DNA from: an uncultured Collinsella sp.
GTDB lineage: Bacteria; Actinomycetota; Coriobacteriia; Coriobacteriales; Coriobacteriaceae
Reading direction: 5' to 3'
Length of the DNA stretch: 64,000 bases
NCBI GenBank assembly: GCA_959028445.1
Contig: CAUFRY010000001.1
Location: 55,364-119,363, forward strand
Shown: positions 31,408 through 39,579 of the stretch, piece after piece
Layout of the letters: each line of letters begins with the position of its first letter
How positions within the stretch are numbered: the first letter of the stretch is position 1
The notes under the pieces: generated by a model
What the model was told of the DNA's origin: nothing
The model's input: only the letters and a program-made list of their open reading frames with translations
The model's database searches: none
Program-made: the position numbers and the translations under genes

Positions 31408-31497
31408 ACGGGGAGCTTGCAGGACAAGACGGCAGGCTGAGATTGGGCGCGCCCGCCCTGACCCGCAAACCTGATATGGGTAATGCCAACGAAGGGA
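31408..31497 (+). promoter_or_regulatory. TPP riboswitch (Thi box)
   Basis: The core motifs are clear: GGCAGGCTGAGA on the pyrimidine-sensing side and ACCTGATATGGGTAATGCCAACG-type sequence, ending in GAAGGGA, on the other. The 5' GGGGAGC can close the P1 helix. The GGGAG at its 3' end is also the thiC Shine-Dalgarno site, so thiamine pyrophosphate binding probably blocks translation. Confidence 0.9.
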
Positions 31498-31506
31498 GCC
31501 GTGCCA

Positions 31507-32841
31507 ATGAGCACACAGACCGAGCCCAAGCTCGTCACGCAAATCGACTTCGCCCGTGCCGGGCAGATCACGCCGCAGATGAAGGAAGTCGCCGAGCGCG
31601 AGCATCGCGACCCCGAGTACATCCGCGAGCGCGTGGCCGACGGCCGCATCGCCATTCCCGCCAACATCGTGCATATCAAAAAGGGCATGCGCGCCTTTGG
31701 TGTCGGCGAGGGCCTTTCCACCAAGGTCAACGTGAACTTGGGCATCTCGGGCGACAAGGCCGATGCCACCGAGGAATGGAAGAAGGTCAAGATCGCCGAG
31801 GACTTTGGCGCCGACGCCATCATGGACCTCTCCAACTCGGGCAAGACGCGCCAGTTCCGCCAACAGCTCATCGACGAGACGCCGCTCATGGTAGGCACCG
31901 TCCCCATGTACGACGCCATCGGCTACATGGAAAAGCCGCTGGTCAAGCTCACCAAGGACGACCTGTTCGAAGTCGTGCGCGCGCATGCCGAGGACGGCGT
32001 GGACTTTATGACCATTCACTGCGGCATCAACAAGTCGGTCACCAAGACCTTTAAGGAGACCGGCCGCCTGATGAACATCGTGAGCCGCGGCGGCTCACTG
32101 CTGTTTGGCTGGATGGAGGTCACCGGTAACGAGAACCCGTTCTATGAGTTCTACGACGAGTTGCTCGAGATTTGCCACGAGTACGACGTGACGATTTCGC
32201 TCGGCGACTCCTGCCGCCCGGGCTGCCTCTACGACTCCAACGACGCCACCGAGACCGCCGAGATGATCGAGCTGGGCAAGCTGTGCAAGCGCGCTTGGGC
32301 CGCCGGCGTTCAGGTCATGGTCGAGGGCCCGGGTCACATGGCGCTCGACGAGATCGCCGCCAACATGAAACTGCAGAAGCGCCTGTGCCACAATGCTCCG
32401 TTCTATGTGCTCGGGCCGCTGGTGACCGATATCGGCGTGGGTTACGACCACATCACCGCTGCCATCGGCGGCGCCATCTCCGCCAGCTCCGGTGCCGACT
32501 TCCTGTGCTACGTGACACCGGCAGAGCACCTATGCCTGCCCAACGCCCAGGATGTGCTCGACGGCCTCATGGCCACCAAGATCGCCGCACACGCCGCCGA
32601 CATCGCCAAAAAGGTGCCCCACGCCCGCGACATGGACGACAAGATGGGCCAGGCACGCCGCAAGCTCGACTGGGACGCCATGTGGAAGTGCGCGCTCGAC
32701 CCGGTTACGGGCAAGAAGCGCTACGAGGAGTCCCCCGCCGCCACCGAGGGTACTTGCACCATGTGTGGCAAGATGTGCGCCGTCCGCACCGTCAACAAAA
32801 TCTTCGAGGGCACCACGATCGACCTCGGCATGGAGGACTAG
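31507..32841 (+). CDS. thiC: Phosphomethylpyrimidine synthase
   Basis: Radical SAM enzyme that rearranges aminoimidazole ribotide into HMP phosphate, the pyrimidine half of thiamine. The 444-residue protein has KVNVNLGISGDKAD, DLSNSGKTRQFRQQL, MTIHCGINKS, SLGDSCRPGCLYDSND and VEGPGHMALDEI. It is the short form without the N-terminal domain of E. coli ThiC. The cluster-binding end is GTCTMCGKMCAVR, i.e. C-x2-C-x3-C, one residue shorter than the classical C-x2-C-x4-C. The ATG is eight bases after GGGAG inside the riboswitch end. Confidence 0.95.
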   Translation: MSTQTEPKLVTQIDFARAGQITPQMKEVAEREHRDPEYIRERVADGRIAIPANIVHIKKGMRAFGVGEGLSTKVNVNLGISGDKADATEEWKKVKIAEDFGADAIMDLSNSGKTRQFRQQLIDETPLMVGTVPMYDAIGYMEKPLVKLTKDDLFEVVRAHAEDGVDFMTIHCGINKSVTKTFKETGRLMNIVSRGGSLLFGWMEVTGNENPFYEFYDELLEICHEYDVTISLGDSCRPGCLYDSNDATETAEMIELGKLCKRAWAAGVQVMVEGPGHMALDEIAANMKLQKRLCHNAPFYVLGPLVTDIGVGYDHITAAIGGAISASSGADFLCYVTPAEHLCLPNAQDVLDGLMATKIAAHAADIAKKVPHARDMDDKMGQARRKLDWDAMWKCALDPVTGKKRYEESPAATEGTCTMCGKMCAVRTVNKIFEGTTIDLGMED

Positions 32842-32936
32842 CCCTGTCGCCGCGGCCGCTTCTGGCGGCGAGCCGGTGCCTGTCAATTGTTGACGTGTGA
32901 ACATTTGCTTGCATTTGCGTAAAGATTGCATCGCCC

Positions 32937-32977
32937 GCCCGGGTTCGACATAGAGTCGGCCCGGGCATCTTTATAAT
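32937..32977 (+). promoter_or_regulatory. thiC terminator-like hairpin overlapping the thiD promoter
   Basis: GCCCGGG (32937-32943) pairs with CCCGGGC (32960-32966), extended by CGAC/GTCG, and is followed by ATCTTTAT. A perfect TATAAT (32972-32977) for thiD begins within this tail, 47 bases before the thiD start. The -35 is not clear. Confidence 0.5.
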
Positions 32978-33023
32978 GCTGGCTTATAGACCCATTTGAT
33001 TCCGACCGAACAAGGGAGCGAAC

Positions 33024-33854
33024 ATGGATCGCAGTAAGGTACCTGCCGTTCTATCCATCGCAGGATCCGATTCCAGCGGTGGCGCCGGCATTCAGGCCGA
33101 CATCAAGACCATCACGGCGCACCGCCTGTATGCCGAGACGGCCATCACCGCTATCACCGCACAGAACACCCTGGGCGTCACCGCCGTGCAGAACATCTCC
33201 CCGGATATTGTCGCGGCACAGATCGATGCCGTTTTTGACGATATCCGCCCCAACGCCGTCAAGATTGGCATGGTTTCCTCTGCCGAGATTATCGAGGTTA
33301 TCGCCGACCGCCTGAGCGCTTGGAACGCGACAAACGTGGTAGTCGACCCCGTCATGGTAGCCACCTCGGGCGCACGGCTGATTGCCGAAGATGCCGCCGA
33401 GGCGCTCACCCGCCGCCTGTTCCCGCTAGCGACGGTTATCACGCCCAATATTCCCGAGGCCATGGCCCTGCTCGACTACGAGGTCGACTCCGAGCGCACG
33501 CAGCAAAATGCTGCCATGCTCCTCACCCGCCGCTTTGGTTGCGCATCCTTCGTTAAGGGTGGGCATCTTGTCAACGAGGCCAACGATGTACTGGCCGAAC
33601 CCGCGCCACTCGATGACGAGGGCAACCATCTGGGCGATCCGCTCACCACGTGGTTCCGCCACAAGCGCATCGAGACCGACAACACACACGGCACCGGCTG
33701 CACGCTCTCGTCCGCCATCGCCTGCGCGCTGGCGCAGGGCATGGATCTTGCCGACGCCGTCAACGCGGGCAAGGCCTACCTAACGGGCGCCCTCGCCGCC
33801 GGCTTTGACATGGGCAAAGGCTCTGGCCCCGTCAACCACATGTGGCAGTATTAA
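33024..33854 (+). CDS. thiD: Hydroxymethylpyrimidine/phosphomethylpyrimidine kinase
   Basis: Phosphorylates HMP and HMP-P to HMP-PP for thiamine synthesis. The 276-residue ribokinase-fold protein has AGSDSSGGAGIQADIKT (13-29), VVVDPVMVATSGARL, TPNIPEAMALL and the anion hole/catalytic DNTHGTGCTLSSAIACALA. The HGTGC motif carries the catalytic cysteine typical of ThiD. The ATG lies six bases after AAGGGAG. It is next to thiC but seems to have its own promoter. A hairpin and an inverted-repeat array follow. Confidence 0.95.
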   Translation: MDRSKVPAVLSIAGSDSSGGAGIQADIKTITAHRLYAETAITAITAQNTLGVTAVQNISPDIVAAQIDAVFDDIRPNAVKIGMVSSAEIIEVIADRLSAWNATNVVVDPVMVATSGARLIAEDAAEALTRRLFPLATVITPNIPEAMALLDYEVDSERTQQNAAMLLTRRFGCASFVKGGHLVNEANDVLAEPAPLDDEGNHLGDPLTTWFRHKRIETDNTHGTGCTLSSAIACALAQGMDLADAVNAGKAYLTGALAAGFDMGKGSGPVNHMWQY

Positions 33855-33870
33855 GATTCTTAGCCCAAAA

Positions 33871-33903
33871 CCGCCGCAAAGGGGACAGGCACCTTTGCGG
33901 CGG
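33871..33903. repeat. 12-bp hairpin after thiD
   Basis: CCGCCGCAAAGG (33871-33882) pairs perfectly with CCTTTGCGGCGG (33892-33903), loop GGACAGGCA. The AAAGG-GGACAGG part resembles the AAAGGGACAG core of the 9362 palindrome. It lies 17 bases after the thiD stop. Confidence 0.8.
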
Positions 33904-33915
33904 CTCCCACAAACA

Positions 33916-34131
33916 TCTCGATCTGTAACAGTTAGAGCCCATTTTTCAGCCCACCTGTTATAGATCGAGACATTCAAATTCCACTGAGAAGATAATCTCG
34001 ATGTGTAACAGCAACTCGGCAAAATCGACCCTAGATGTTACAGATCGAGACAAACGACCGATATCGACCTAAATAATCTCAATCTGTAACATCTAACCCA
34101 TTTTCGGCCTTACAACTGTTACAGATCAAAA
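33916..34131. repeat. Array of six alternating inverted copies of a 15-16-nt motif
   Basis: The motif TCTCGATCTGTAACA appears forward at 33916, 33996 and 34077 and inverted (TGTTACAGATCGAGA type) at 33955, 34036 and 34117. Successive copies start 39-41 bases apart. Each forward/inverted pair makes a 15-16-bp hairpin with a 23-25-base loop; the third is degenerate at its outer end. The spacers are unrelated to each other. No cas gene is near. Confidence 0.85.
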
Positions 34132-34186
34132 CAAACCAACGAAACAAGCCGTCGCAAGGGGAACTTTTGTACTGCTTTGGGTCGCG

Positions 34187-34845
34187 CTACTCACCGAGCA
34201 TCTCTTGGAGCTTGGCTGCCACGGCGTGGCCCAGGTTCTCGTGGCTTTCGGGCATCATGTGCAGATAATCGATATCGCCCGGCTCGGCAAAATCGGCGGC
34301 ATTCAAAAAGTCGCAGCCAAACTGCTCAGCCACATGCGCGTAGTACTCACCAAAATGTTCCGAGGCCTCGACAGAGCGCTCGTCAAAGTCGGTCATGTAC
34401 ACATCGGCGATTGCGGCTTGATCTTGATAGGTGCCATCAGCAGAATGCGCGGGCAGGGCGCGGCATCGGTCCATGCAAACGCACGGACGGCGCGAATTAA
34501 CGCCATGGCGCCGCGGGCAATATCGGAAGCCGTCACGCCGAAGACCGTCTTGCAATCGTTAGTTCCCAGCATAATAACGATCGCATCCAGCGGCTTATGG
34601 GCCTCGAGCAGCATCGGAAGCGCGCGGATGCCGTTAAGATTGGTGTCCAGATGGCACATGTCGTCGCGTACCGTCGTGCGGCCGTTGAGGCCTTCTTCAA
34701 TTACATGCCAGCCCTCGCCTAAGTCACGTTGGGCCACGCCGCACCAGCGCACATCCTGCGCATAGCGCACCGCGGTGCCGTCGCGCATGCCCGCTGGATC
34801 GTAACCATAGGTGTTGCTGTCGCCAAAGCATAGAACGTTTTTCAT
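34187..34845 (-). pseudogene. SGNH/GDSL-type hydrolase, frameshifted
   Basis: The gene encodes an esterase-like protein of about 219 residues. The first frame starts MKNVLCFGDSNTYGYDP (GDS nucleophile block) and contains IVIMLGTNDCK (block III), then runs to RILLMAPIKIKP and stops at 34393. The second frame carries on with IADVYMTDFDERSVEASEHF and HMMPESHENLGHAVA, which holds the catalytic Asp-His-like block V. Adding one base near 34411, where CAATCGCC would become CAAATCGCC, restores KPQIADV. So a single-base deletion or a sequencing error separates the two halves. The ATG lies near GGGGAGCTC. Confidence 0.8.
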
Positions 34846-34864
34846 CTTGAGCTCCCCATTCGGT

Positions 34865-34897
34865 AAAAAGCCGACGGGGGCGATCCCTCCCGTCGGC
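34865..34897 (-). terminator. Terminator of the PARG-like gene
   Basis: GCCGACGGG and CCCGTCGGC form a 9-bp stem with a 10-base loop, followed on the minus strand by TTTTTA. Confidence 0.85.
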
Positions 34898-34923
34898 TTG
34901 GCATATCACATCGCGCGCACCGC

Positions 34924-36057
34924 TTACAGGTACTTGCGCCAGTCATCGTCATCCTCGTCGTCCTCGGCAGCAACCTGGGCCTGCTCGGCGGCACGGGCGG
35001 CTGCGGCGCGGGCGGCAACCTGAGCATAGGACTCCTCGTTGCGCTCGGGGAAGTTTGCCAGCACGTTCTCGAACTTGGCGAAGTCCTCGTCCCAGCGCGT
35101 AGAGGGCACAGCAAAGAAGACCTGCTTGACCTTGAAGTCGCCCGATGCGAGCTCTTTGCGGAAGAGCTCGGCCACGGCCTCGGCGTCAAAGCCGTTGTTG
35201 TCGCAGCCCCATGCGCCCAGCACGAGTTTCTCGCGACCCAACTCGTCGCAGATGGCGAGCACAAAGCGGATGCGGTCGCGCAGGGCATCCAGCAGAGCAT
35301 CGTCGCTCACGCGATACTCCTGGCGGGCGCGCTTAACGTTGGGCGCGGCGGCCACGATCACGTCGGCGTACGCATGCACGTGGTTGCGGTCGAAGCGCAC
35401 CGCAGGCACCACTAGGGCGCGGTTACGATAGAGCTCGCAGTTGATGTTGCGGCGACGGTTCTCGCCGTACCACTTACGCTGCTTATCGAGAACGTTGTAC
35501 AGATACGAATCGGCGCACAGCGTGGCCTCCTGGCCCAGATAACCCTGAATATAGCCACCGCCCGGGTTGGTGAACGAGGCAAAGGCGAGCACGGCCATGT
35601 CGCAGAACTGCGCATAGCCACGACCGTTGTCTAGGATGGCCTGTGTGGCGGAGGCATCGAGCACGGTGACCTCAGGCAGAACCGGAGCGGGCTCCTCAGC
35701 AGGCGCGGACTCAGCTTCGGCGATTTCCTCGGCAGGCTCCTCGACGGGCTCAGGCGCTGCCTCGGTCTCGGGCGCCGCCTCGGTCTCGGCAGCCTCCGCA
35801 CCCTCGACGTCCTCGGCAACCTGTTCTTCGGCGGCCACAGCAGTCTGAACCTTGGCCTTCATCGCCGCGACAAAGTCAGCAGGCATACCGTCAAACTCGC
35901 GAACACCGGCAAGCGAACGCTCGATATCCTTGGCGCACGCTTCGGACACAGTTGCCACGTGACGCTCGGCGGCCTTGGCACGGGCCTCGCGCTTGGGATT
36001 GGGCTGACCCGCTCGGTTGGACCTGCGGTTACGGTTCCTGTTGTCGACGTCTGCCAT
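34924..36057 (-). CDS. TIGR02452-like (microbial PARG-type) protein with altered catalytic motif
   Basis: A 377-residue protein. Residues 1-70 are basic then helical, 75-128 are a low-complexity Glu/Ala/Pro linker, and 130-350 form a macro/PARG-type domain of the TIGR02452 family. The signature FTNPGGGYIQGYLGQEATLCADSYLY has GGG at 166-168 but reads QEA (176-178) where catalytically active poly(ADP-ribose) glycohydrolases have QEE. VLGAWGCDNNGFD is the other conserved stretch. The tail is Ala-rich then acidic. It could bind ADP-ribose without hydrolysing it. The ATG follows GAAAGGTGGCCACGT, a somewhat distant site. Confidence 0.75.
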   Translation of the reverse strand: MADVDNRNRNRRSNRAGQPNPKREARAKAAERHVATVSEACAKDIERSLAGVREFDGMPADFVAAMKAKVQTAVAAEEQVAEDVEGAEAAETEAAPETEAAPEPVEEPAEEIAEAESAPAEEPAPVLPEVTVLDASATQAILDNGRGYAQFCDMAVLAFASFTNPGGGYIQGYLGQEATLCADSYLYNVLDKQRKWYGENRRRNINCELYRNRALVVPAVRFDRNHVHAYADVIVAAAPNVKRARQEYRVSDDALLDALRDRIRFVLAICDELGREKLVLGAWGCDNNGFDAEAVAELFRKELASGDFKVKQVFFAVPSTRWDEDFAKFENVLANFPERNEESYAQVAARAAAARAAEQAQVAAEDDEDDDDWRKYL

Positions 36058-36122
36058 ACGTGGCCACCTTTCCTGTCGCTGCCGCTATCGGCTTTTCCCA
36101 TCCATGATACCCCGCCGCGTAC

Positions 36123-36150
36123 AAAAAAGACGGCCCCGAAGGACCGCCTT
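36123..36150 (-). terminator. Terminator of the Bax inhibitor-1 family gene
   Basis: On the minus strand AAGGCGGTCC pairs with GGGCCGTCTT (two G-T pairs) around a 4-base TTCG loop and TTTT follows. Confidence 0.8.
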
Positions 36151-36194
36151 TCGCATCGATTTACACGCACGGCAAGCGCCGCCGCAATTCGCCA

Positions 36195-36890
36195 CTAGTC
36201 GCGACGGCCAAGGATGTTCAGGATGCGCAGGAACACGTTGATAATGTCCACGAACAGATTGGACGCCATGAGCACGGCGTTGGGCAGCGTAGGCGGCACC
36301 GTCGTGGCAACATAGGTGTCGTAGCCAATAAAGCCGGCGAACACCACGATCACGATCAGATCGGTGATGGTCTGTGAGACGCCCATGAACATCAGCACGA
36401 TCTCAACCAGAATAGTAGCGAGCAGAATGCCAAAACCGATGCCATATACGCGCTGGAAAAACTTGGGGAACGTCACGCCCAAGGCGCCAAAGACAAAGGT
36501 GATGGCGGCCGTGGCGATAAAGGCAGTGTTGATGGTGGGCAGGTCGTAGTTGGCAAGGCCAAACGACGCGGTCAGGCCAAAGGTGCTCGCAAAGATTACG
36601 TAGCCCACAAGGGACAGGCCCACGGACTGCTTGCTGGCGGCGGCCGACATCATGACCATGCCGACGATGGTCAAAATAAACGAGCCAAAAACCAGCGGTA
36701 GGGCAGCCCCGCTCATCATCATGCGCGCAAACGACATGGTGCTCGTAAAGTAAGCACCGACGCCCATGGCACAAAAGCCCAAGAAGATGAGGGCAGACAT
36801 GGCAAGATTATACGCACGCGGCGACATCTCCTTGGCACGGCTTGCGCCGGTTTCGATGGGGCCGTTCTGATAGCCCTGAATATCGTTCAT
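36195..36890 (-). CDS. Bax inhibitor-1/YccA family membrane protein
   Basis: A 231-residue protein with seven hydrophobic segments after a 25-residue cytoplasmic tail. The BI-1 signatures are GFIGYDTYVATT near the sixth helix (the Asp of the pH-gated calcium leak channels) and the C-terminal LFVDIINVFLRILNILGRRD. TFGLTASFG in the middle is also typical. Family members such as YetJ act as pH-dependent calcium leak channels or modulate FtsH; the role here is not visible. The ATG follows GAAAGGACGAAATT. Confidence 0.88.
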   Translation of the reverse strand: MNDIQGYQNGPIETGASRAKEMSPRAYNLAMSALIFLGFCAMGVGAYFTSTMSFARMMMSGAALPLVFGSFILTIVGMVMMSAAASKQSVGLSLVGYVIFASTFGLTASFGLANYDLPTINTAFIATAAITFVFGALGVTFPKFFQRVYGIGFGILLATILVEIVLMFMGVSQTITDLIVIVVFAGFIGYDTYVATTVPPTLPNAVLMASNLFVDIINVFLRILNILGRRD

Positions 36891-36969
36891 AATTTCGTCC
36901 TTTCAAAAGCGCCGCGACAGCGCAGTAGCTGACAAGATTCCTGTCATTGTACCCGAATGCCGTACGTCC

Positions 36970-37308
36970 TTACCTACGGCGCTCGCCCTCGAGCGTGCGA
37001 TCAAAGGCCCAGACCCACCAACGCATCACGTGTGCCTGCGAGCCGTCCGCCCGCTCGCGCGTCTGGTCCTCCAGATACAACTCGGTCGCGTGCCCGCCAA
37101 AACGCACCTTATAGGTTGCCGTACGGATGCCGTGGACCATCAGGCCAAACCCGGTGGTCGAGATAATTTCGTCAATCGTAAAGCAACGACCGTCGACCCA
37201 GCAGACGGTGACCGGCACGACCTGTCCGCCCGCGAGGATGCGAGCCACGACGTCCACATACTGCTTGTGCACGCGCCGAGTTTTGCCATCTGTCTGTCGA
37301 TATTCCAT
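36970..37308 (-). CDS. Hypothetical protein, 112 residues
   Basis: A compact protein starting MEYRQTDGKTRRVHKQYVDVV. The central part, WVDGRCFTIDEIISTTG, then RTATYKVRFGGHATELYLED and RWWVWAFD at the end, looks like the small all-beta proteins (about 80-110 residues) found in many Gram-positives as conserved hypotheticals. I cannot name the family with certainty. The ATG has AGGAGG four bases upstream, which fixes the start. No operon partner is evident. Confidence 0.65.
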   Translation of the reverse strand: MEYRQTDGKTRRVHKQYVDVVARILAGGQVVPVTVCWVDGRCFTIDEIISTTGFGLMVHGIRTATYKVRFGGHATELYLEDQTRERADGSQAHVMRWWVWAFDRTLEGERRR

Positions 37309-37558
37309 GCCTCCTATTATCGAACGCATGTTTGCATATTGTAAAGCGAACAGACTGTGGTTTTGGGATGTTGGGGCACGCACACGTGTCCTCATGGTGT
37401 GTTAGCAAAAAGAACACCCGCGGTCAACAGGGCTAATATTCAATATTAGTGCCAAAAAATTCACTTCTCCCATCAGAACTCGGTAAAGAAACCCGCAGGA
37501 GGTGATACGATTTATCATGTTTTTGTAACGTGCCTGCAAACTTCGAGAAAGCCCATAT

Positions 37559-38608
37559 ATGGACGTAACGTTCTCAACCTTCCTCGGCCAAATTGTGTCG
37601 AACCCAGTCCTTGCCGTCACCGTGATCCTCGCGCTCGGCGCCATCTTCGTCAATGGATGGACCGACGCGCCCAACGCCATCGCGACCTGCGTCACTACGC
37701 GTTGCATGCCCGCCCGCGCCGCCATTCTCATGAGCGCCGCATTCAACTTCCTCGGTGTGCTCATCATGACGCACTTTAATGCGAGCGTCGCCAATACCAT
37801 CTCGCATATCGTCGACTTTGGCGGAAACAGCACCATGGCGCTCGCCTGCCTGTGCGCGGCCCTGTTCTCCATCGTCGTCTACGGCGCCACAGCGTCGCGT
37901 TTTGGCATCCCCACCTCGCAAAGCCACAGCCTTATCGCCGGCCTGACCGGTGCCGCTATCGCCCTCGGCGGCGCGAGCAGCGTCAACGTCCACGAGTGGA
38001 TGAAGGTCATCTACGGCCTGGCGCTCTCCATCGGCCTGGGCTTTGTCATGGGCTGGGTCCTGTGCAAACTCGTCTCGATTCTTTTCGCCGCCGCCAACAG
38101 GCGACGTGCCAATGTCTTCTTTAAATACGCTCAGATCGCGAGCGCTGCGGCCATGAGCTTTATGCACGGCGCGCAGGATGGACAGAAGTTCATCGGCGTG
38201 CTCTTTTTAGGCGTGGCCTTCGCAAACGGCCAGACCAGCGTCGGCGATGCCGGCATCCCCATCTGGATTATGCTGCTGTGCTCGGCCACTATGGGTATCG
38301 GTACCAGCGTGGGCGGTGAGCGCATCATCAAGTCCGTCGGCCAGAGCATGGTTAAGCTCGAGAAGTATCAGGGCTTCTCCGCCGACCTCGCGGGCGCCGC
38401 GAACCTGCTGCTTGCCACCCTTACCGGCATCCCCGTGTCCTCCACACACATCAAGACCTGCGCCATCATGGGCGTCGGTGCCGTCAAGCGCCTCTCGGCC
38501 ATCAACTTCGGAGTCGTCAAGGACATGATGTTCACCTGGTTCTTCACCTTCCCCGCCTGCGGACTCATCAGCTTTGTCATGGCCAAGCTGTTCATGATGT
38601 TCCTCTAA
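37559..38608 (+). CDS. pit: PiT-family inorganic phosphate transporter
   Basis: A low-affinity phosphate permease of 349 residues with about ten helices. The duplicated PiT signatures are GWTDAPNAIATCV (33-45, in place of GANDxANA) with GIPTSQSHSLIAGL in the first half, and MHGAQDGQKFIGV with GIPVSSTHIKT in the second. The N-terminal signature is altered (W-T-D-A-P for A-N-D-x-A), a variant I associate with Gram-positive PiT proteins. The next gene encodes its usual DUF47 partner 67 bases downstream. The ATG follows GAGAAAG at about seven bases. Confidence 0.9.
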   Translation: MDVTFSTFLGQIVSNPVLAVTVILALGAIFVNGWTDAPNAIATCVTTRCMPARAAILMSAAFNFLGVLIMTHFNASVANTISHIVDFGGNSTMALACLCAALFSIVVYGATASRFGIPTSQSHSLIAGLTGAAIALGGASSVNVHEWMKVIYGLALSIGLGFVMGWVLCKLVSILFAAANRRRANVFFKYAQIASAAAMSFMHGAQDGQKFIGVLFLGVAFANGQTSVGDAGIPIWIMLLCSATMGIGTSVGGERIIKSVGQSMVKLEKYQGFSADLAGAANLLLATLTGIPVSSTHIKTCAIMGVGAVKRLSAINFGVVKDMMFTWFFTFPACGLISFVMAKLFMMFL

Positions 38609-38675
38609 TCAAACCGAACGTCCATCCGGACCGCAACACTTCGCCCACCCGTCTTCACCTCGAAAGGACCCACCC

Positions 38676-39299
38676 ATGGCAAAGAAACCCGATTCGTTCT
38701 ACTTTGACAACTACGTCGCTTGCGCCGACCTCGCCGTCCAGGCCGCAGAGCTGCTCACCAAGATTTTTGAGAACTTCGATCCCGCGCAGATTCACGACAT
38801 GCTCAATAAGATGCATGCGATTGAGCATGCGGCAGACAAGAAGCACCACGAGCTCGAAGACGCCCTGCTCACCGCCTTTATCACCCCGCTCGAGCGCGAG
38901 GATCTGGATCTGATGAGCTGCGCGCTCGACACCGTGCTCGACCGTATTGAGGGCGTCGTGCAGCGCGTCTACTTCACCAACATTCAGAGCATCCATCCCG
39001 ACGCCATCGTCATCGCCCACAAGGTGACTGACGCCTGCCGCGCCATGAAAGACCTGATGGTCGAGCTTCCCAACTACCGCAAGTCCAAAACGCTGCGCGA
39101 GCTGGTCATCCAGATCAACACCATCGAGTCCGAGGCCGACGAGCTCTACATCAACGCCATGCGCAACCTGCACGTTAACGGCAAGGATCCGCTCGAGGTC
39201 ATCGCTTGGCGTGACGTCTACGCCTTCCTGGAGTACTGCGCCGACTGCTGCGAGAATGTGGCCGATGTTGTGGATTCGATTGTCATGAAGAACAGTTAA
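38676..39299 (+). CDS. DUF47 (PhoU-like) partner of PiT
   Basis: A 207-residue all-helical cytoplasmic protein of the DUF47/TIGR00153 family, distantly related to PhoU. It has the family's MHAIEHAADKKHHEL and FITPLEREDLDLMSCALDTVLDRIEG segments, whose acidic residues and histidines coordinate metal. DUF47 proteins next to pit genes are thought to control the transporter. The ATG has GAAAGGAC nearby. A 28-bp palindrome with long arms begins six bases after the stop. Confidence 0.9.
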   Translation: MAKKPDSFYFDNYVACADLAVQAAELLTKIFENFDPAQIHDMLNKMHAIEHAADKKHHELEDALLTAFITPLEREDLDLMSCALDTVLDRIEGVVQRVYFTNIQSIHPDAIVIAHKVTDACRAMKDLMVELPNYRKSKTLRELVIQINTIESEADELYINAMRNLHVNGKDPLEVIAWRDVYAFLEYCADCCENVADVVDSIVMKNS

Positions 39300-39304
39300 T
39301 TGGG

Positions 39305-39412
39305 GGTACGTGTCCCGGCGGCGAAGGGCCGGCCACGGTTTGCTTTCTCACTCCGGCTGCTTTGCAGAGTCGTTCGAAAGCAAACCGTGGCCGGCCCTTC
39401 GCCTTACGTACC
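39305..39412. repeat. Large palindrome with 28-bp core arms
   Basis: Arms of 28 bp (39320-39347 and 39376-39403, starting GGCGAAGGGCCGGCC) are perfect. Outer GGTACGT (39305-39311) also pairs with ACGTACC (39406-39412). The 28-base interior holds CTGC-TTT-GCAG. It sits between pit/DUF47 and the nitroreductase gene and is followed by a G+T-rich tract. Confidence 0.9.
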
Positions 39413-39579
39413 ACCATTGGGAACTTTGGCTGATACTTTGAAAGCAATGAGGCTTTTGTTGACAGGGCCTTTGAGCCCGATTGGGAACTTTGGGACCGCC
39501 TTAAACGTTTGGCTGGATCGGGCTTTGGGTACCCTTTGTTTTGCTTTGGGTTGATACACTGAATTTGGAGGGCTTGGTT

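Noticed and set aside
30814..32019. 401-codon minus-strand frame extending under thiC
   Set aside because: Only the last 173 codons have a ribosome site, a membrane helix and lie outside thiC; the upstream part is antisense to thiC and its riboswitch.
33916..34131. CRISPR array
   Set aside because: Repeats alternate in orientation, are only 15-16 nt, and no cas genes are present.
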